A DNA stretch of 64,000 bases from Odiellus spinosus (taxonomy: Eukaryota; Arthropoda; Arachnida; Opiliones; Phalangiidae). A model generated the notes under the pieces. It saw only the letters and a program-made list of their open reading frames with translations. It was not told where the DNA came from and did not search any database. The position numbers and the translations under genes are program-made. Of this stretch, positions 59,221 to 64,000 are shown piece after piece. The DNA lies in the NCBI GenBank assembly GCA_963920705.1, contig OY987230.1, forward strand, positions 8,813,185 to 8,877,184, given 5' to 3'. Position 1 is the first letter of the stretch. Each line of letters opens with the position of its first letter.

Positions 59221-59885
59221 AAAGGAGCGTTAACTTGAATCTGTAGCGTATGTCCCTACAGACAACGCTGAGAATCACTGAGCAAAGCTGCGTTAATTCA
59301 CCCGCTGTGCCTCTTTTTGTAGATTTAAAGGATGGAAAGGCTTAGTCGCGTTTTTAGTTGACCACACTACCCCAAAATTATTATCTTTAGTTTTAATTCC
59401 TCGTTATATTCCCCACCCAATGGTGAAATTCCTATGCAAATCTAGGTTTTTTTTTAATTGTTAGAAAATATAAAATATTAGTCCAAAACTATTTGCCCAA
59501 ACTTTGAAAACCAGCGTTTTTTATCGCTGGCTGTTAATTTTTCGATATATTTTATTGAACCTAGTTATGGGTTCGAACCAGGTTCGAACTGATTGGAAAT
59601 GATATCAGTATCGGTTATTTTATAAAGATTATTCTAAAGACTAGACTTTGATTCAAATTTTAACCATGTAGGCTTGGAGGAAATACTAGTATCGAGTGGA
59701 ATAGCTACAACGCAGCGAATCTTTATTATTTGTGCTATATGTTAGCCCTTGTTCTTTACGATTGAACCAACCTGAAAGGGTTGACAAGCAGCTAAATCCT
59801 AAAAGCAACAATTTAGGTCAAAAGATATAGATAAAATCAATTTATAGTTTTAGTATGTTTAAAATGTTTTCTAGCCTAACAAAAA

Positions 59886-60045
59886 TATTGCAAATTGAAA
59901 GCTCCGTGAAATTCCATGTGGAGTCTATTGCAAATTGAAAGCTCCGTGAAATTCCATGTAGAGTCTATTGCAAATTGAAAGCTCTGAAATTCCATGTGGA
60001 GTCTATTGCAAATTGAAAGCCGTGAAATTCCATGTGGAGTGTATT
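59886..60045. repeat. Four-unit tandem repeat, about 40 bp
   Basis: Units read CAAATTGAAAGCTCCGTGAA, ATTCCATGTGGAGTCTATTG. The third and fourth units have small deletions in AAAGCTCCGTG. A complementary AGACTCC follows at 60052. Confidence 0.92.
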
Positions 60046-61795
60046 TCAAATAGACTCCTACAAGGAAGGTCGCAGCGCCAATAAAAAATGAAAAATCAGA
60101 AATAGCATGAGATTTTGCTTTTGAAAAAATGATTGCAATCGAAATATAGCTATTATAACGGTGGGAACTATAAATGGCACGAAAATTGACCATTCGTGAA
60201 AAAAACAGGCAAAACCAGTAATTTCAAATCCTCTTTGCGATAAAACGGTTAAAAAAAATTTTTGTAAAGGCATAGTTTAGACCATAGTACTACAACCATT
60301 TCAATTGGTTTGGCCAAAATTTATATAGCTGTGTTCTATGCTTAAAAATTTAGGGAGTAAGGCACTCATAACCTTCACACCTTGCTGTGCCCAATGAGAT
60401 GATTAGAGAAAAACATCAGTCACAAACAATTGATTGAAAAAGGAAGCAAATAATGAGTCCCATTCCTTTGCCAGAAAAACGATTATTATAAGACATTTCC
60501 AAAGACCAACATTGTAAAGAAATGACACAGAAGGCCCCGATAATGGGATGGGATTTAAATCACAACTGTAGTGGTCTTTAGTCTAAAAAGAAAAACTAAA
60601 ATGATGATTTGAACATTCAAAATGGTTTGAAAATGATTTCACAGTACCTAGCTCAGGATTTTCCACTTTATGGAATTATAGAGGTTCCACGTATAGAAGG
60701 GAAAATTTTTACTCTATTCAGGGCAGGATTAAGACCAGTTTGGCAGAGGTGCAACTATGTAGGTGCGCGAAATTGGGAAAAAATTTGGAAACTAGCTGTC
60801 ATTTTTGGCTTAAACTGGTAGACTAGAGGAAAGATTCAAAAACTGAATTGCGCCTGTTTGGAAGGCTCCCTAGTCTTGCAGATATTTACCGACACCAATA
60901 TTCTAATAGCGTTTTCTATTTGATACATCAGAGCACTTGCGATTTGCTCTCTAATGTCATAAAATTTCGGGGTGTTGGGTGAAAGTTTTTGGGGCAGAGT
61001 TGAACCAATGACGCTATATTTCAAGTGTTGCTTTATTCTCTGAACTTTTTTGATCTGGGTAAGAAATGGCTGAGTTTTCGTTTTTATGGCTTGGATTTTA
61101 TGTATACACAGGACTCTCAGTTCAGTCCCCAAAAACATTATACGTCAGTATTATACGTCCAAAATTCCAAATTTATAGGATATTTATAGGTCCAGAAATG
61201 ATAACGGTATAGGATTTTTTAGGTCTAAAACTGATCAATTTATAGGATATATCAGGTCAAAAATTATGTTATATTAGTTTTACATGTTTAGAATAACAAG
61301 TATCGGAGTTTTATAAAATTTTATTTCGAAGTAGGGTACTTGTACTAGTAAATAATGTAGCGATTAACTGAACAATTTTATATGGAATTTTTATAGTTAA
61401 CTACCCCAATTTTTCTTGAATTTGAAAAGATGAGGTACTTCCAATCATATGCGCCTGCAGAAATATTTACAAGAGACAGTTCAGTGTGATCGAAATGGGG
61501 GTCTGGGATATTTTTTTATTGGAAACTTCAAAACTAATGTTTAAAGCACCTTTTAACTGTGCTTTAAAGAAACGAAATCAACATACAAATAGGGTATTTA
61601 TAGGTACTCTGGGAGTCGTGACCAAGCCTTTCAATCCACCTTTTTATTAAAAAATAATCATATTATGATAGCTTGCCTCGGGGACAGTTCCTTCAAAGAG
61701 ATCGACCACTATTTCAAATCTAAGGACATATTAATTTAATCCAATAGCGAGACTACAAAATAACTAAGTCATGTTTACTTTTTTTGATCGAGGGT

Positions 61796-61998
61796 GGGGC
61801 CCGAAACCCTTACCAAAAAAAGTTAGTCTTAAGAGGTCTTGGGGAAGTCTTTCGGGTGTCTTGTGTAATCTTGAGAGGTCTTGGGGAAGTCTTCCATTAC
61901 GTCAAGAAGTCTTGGGGAGGTTTTAAAGACTTCCCCAAGACTTTTGTAGCGTTCTTGAAGACCTCTTTAGATCAGACTAACTTTTTTCCGTAAGGGAA
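61796..61998. mobile_element. AAGTCTTGGG-family palindromic MITE
   Basis: From CCCTTACCAAAAAAAGTTAG to CTAACTTTTTTCCGTAAGGG, about 203 bp. The inner blocks GAGGTCTTGGGGAAGTCTT repeat directly, then invert (AAGACTTCCCCAAGACTT). It lies in opposite orientation to the csw-intron copy. Confidence 0.8.
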
Positions 61999-64000
61999 CT
62001 AATATTGGATGGGCCCTATTTCAGGTCCATCAAATGTAGTTTAAATCATAGCAATTTAAGTTTAAATCATAGTTAAGTTACTCGGTAGAAGTTGATTTGG
62101 TTCCATTAATTTAATCAATAGAACTAAATTGAACCTATAAATATCCCACGAATTGATCATTTTTGAACCTAGAATCCTATAATTTTGAAATTTTGGACCT
62201 ATTATACGTATTATTTTTTGTGGACTTTGGGCTGGATATATTTTTTGTCTTCGGTTAAAATATTGGTATCAGTTAAACCTTCATATTGGCCAACATTACT
62301 ACCATGCGGCCTCAATTTTTATGCAAAAACCCTGGTAAAGGTTCATGTAGTAAGTCATTCATATTTAAGAGCAGTTGGAAAAATTGGTAGCCAACCTAAC
62401 TCCCTCGCTTAGCCAAACCACTTAGATTCGGCAATTTAATTTGTTTCAGTTTTGAAATGATCTAAGCTAAGATCCACATTGATCAGGTACGAGAGAAATT
62501 GATAAATCACATCGTATGTTGGATATATTTATTGAAAGAATCCACGCAAGGTTTAATTTTTACATCAGTATTCGAAAATGTATAAATTTCAAATTCACAC
62601 CCTTATTTTGGATTTAAAATTCTATATAGAAACATTTTTGCGTGTTATACTAGTCATAAAATTATCGTAGCAGTTTTTAACGCGTCATTTAATACCAAAT
62701 TTTTTTAAAATTAGTCGAAATCACTTAAATTTCAGAGCTTAGAAATAAATAGGGAATGGTAACGAATACCAAATCCCATTTTAAACCTATTAATTGCTGA
62801 AGTTGATTTTATACTTTAGGAAGCAAATAGTTTTGGTCTAATTAAAAGTATAGAATTTTTAATTAGTTTAAATGTTTTTAAAACATTCCTTTAGGGGTAA
62901 ATATTGATATATCCGTTAGTCAATACAATTTTTGCAACTAAATATATCGAAGGAAAACTCCAACCTAAAAATTATTTTAAAAAATAGTTAAAAGGGAGTA
63001 TAACCTCGAAATAAATATTTATTTATCCCCATGACAAACCACTAACTATAAATTAAAATGATAATGTTTATTAGAATATCGGTGTTAAATTTCAACTTAT
63101 TTTTTATAAGCAAGACTGCATACATGGTATTAGTATACCAGAAACAATGCGAAGAGCTCTCTATCAAGGGGGTGGGGAATATTGGAATCATCGTTATGTT
63201 CCATTTAAAAACTTAAACACGCAAACTGACTTGATTCAGTCAAAATTTATCTTAAGAAATACGAAAAAATTGGTGAAGCAGTTTTTACATAGGCGTGACG
63301 TCGGTTTTACTTTTCATTTCAATGTGCACCAATAGAATAATGAAAGAAATCGGCTATCCCAATCGGGAAATATCTTTTAATTTGATCAAAATTGCTCCAT
63401 ATTCGAAAATATCAACAGAATTTGAACAAAAAGGCCCAAAGAAATAACCTAAATTCGACAGAAATTGACGAAAGACATTTTAAATTTTGGTCCACTTCCG
63501 TTGAATTTAGGTTATTTCATTTGGTCGAATTCTTAAGGAATTATACAATTTCGTCCATTTCTGACCATTAATTGATATTATATTATTATTAATTGATATT
63601 ATATTATTGTTCGAATGTTACCATCTACGTCACGAAATCAGGTGGCGTTAAGGTTATACAGGGCAGTTATTTCCGTTTTCATAAAACGCTAAGGGCCAGA
63701 TGGCTCAGAAGTAACTCGGGAAAGACCCGACCTTTAGAGCTTACATGGATATAGAAAAAAAAGCTTAAGAAATGCTCGGTGCTCACGAGCGCTATGAGCT
63801 TTACAAGCCATGACGTAGCTGATGACGTCAACGATAACATTCCCCAAGTAAGCTCCTCCTCTCATATGATAGCAACTATTTAGAAGCTTTCTCCATCGGG
63901 AATGCCAATTTCTTTCATTATTTTATGAGAGAATATTGAAGTGAGAAAGAAACACGGACGTCACTCAAAATAAAAGCATCCTCGGGGATTTTTTTCAAGT

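Larger units (their letters stand above)
59221..64000. other. Downstream intergenic DNA, no gene recognised
   Basis: It holds the 42-bp repeat (59886-60045), the MITE at 61796-61998, and a short inverted pair (AAATAACCTAAATTC at about 63443 and GAATTTAGGTTATTT at about 63504). An AATTGATATTATATTATT doublet lies near 63570. No open frame carries a recognisable domain. Confidence 0.45.

Noticed and set aside
59566..59595. GGTTCGAAC strings resembling a tRNA B-box
   Set aside because: They are a short direct repeat with no A-box upstream and no cloverleaf.
60836..61138. Minus-strand 100-codon frame downstream of csw
   Set aside because: It looks protein-like in composition, but I recognise no transposase or other domain. 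Kept out rather than named.
63687..63760. tRNA-like string GGGCCAGATGGCTCAGAAG
   Set aside because: It resembles a tRNA A-box, but there is no GGTTCGA-type B-box at the right distance and no acceptor stem.

Overview
The window is animal nuclear DNA, AT-rich, with spliced GT-AG genes, long introns and many short non-autonomous transposons. The two large genes resemble arthropod orthologues most closely: an Erg/seizure-type potassium channel and a corkscrew/SHP2 phosphatase. An arthropod, or at least a protostome, is therefore likely. This rests on recalled family sequences, not on a search, and the species cannot be named.

Layout. (1) 1-5603 holds a tandem segmental duplication (1-1962 and 3830-5603). 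Each copy carries an intact two-exon minus-strand gene for a small single-pass membrane protein that I do not recognise. (2) 5604-13600 is gene-free and filled with inverted-repeat elements. (3) 13620-42662, plus strand, is an Erg-type KCNH channel gene (sei orthologue). It was rebuilt from 13 coding exons joined in frame and encodes 1,168 residues. Its likely first coding exon sits in a GC-rich promoter-like block, and introns 1 (12.3 kb) and 2 (8.0 kb) are repeat-rich. (4) 42663-49400 is AT-rich 3' UTR and intergenic DNA with an orphan minus-strand microexon candidate. (5) 49456-49725, minus strand, is an uninterrupted SEM1/DSS1 gene. (6) 51102-58990, plus strand, is a SHP2/corkscrew tyrosine phosphatase with 13 coding exons encoding 645 residues, organised SH2-SH2-PTP-tail. 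(7) 58991-64000 is its 3' UTR followed by repeats with no gene found.

The genes are unrelated in function: membrane excitability, proteasome/BRCA2 partner, and receptor tyrosine kinase signalling. They are neighbours, not a pathway.

The main structural story is the mobile DNA. One family has 11 copies with termini TAGAG...CTCTA and flanking 8-bp duplications, which marks it as a hAT-type MITE. Two insertions can be compared with empty sites inside this window. One interrupts only one arm of the tandem duplication, so the family moved after the duplication arose. At least four other inverted-repeat families, several long palindromes and four minisatellite-type arrays fill the rest. No transposase or reverse transcriptase coding sequence was found.
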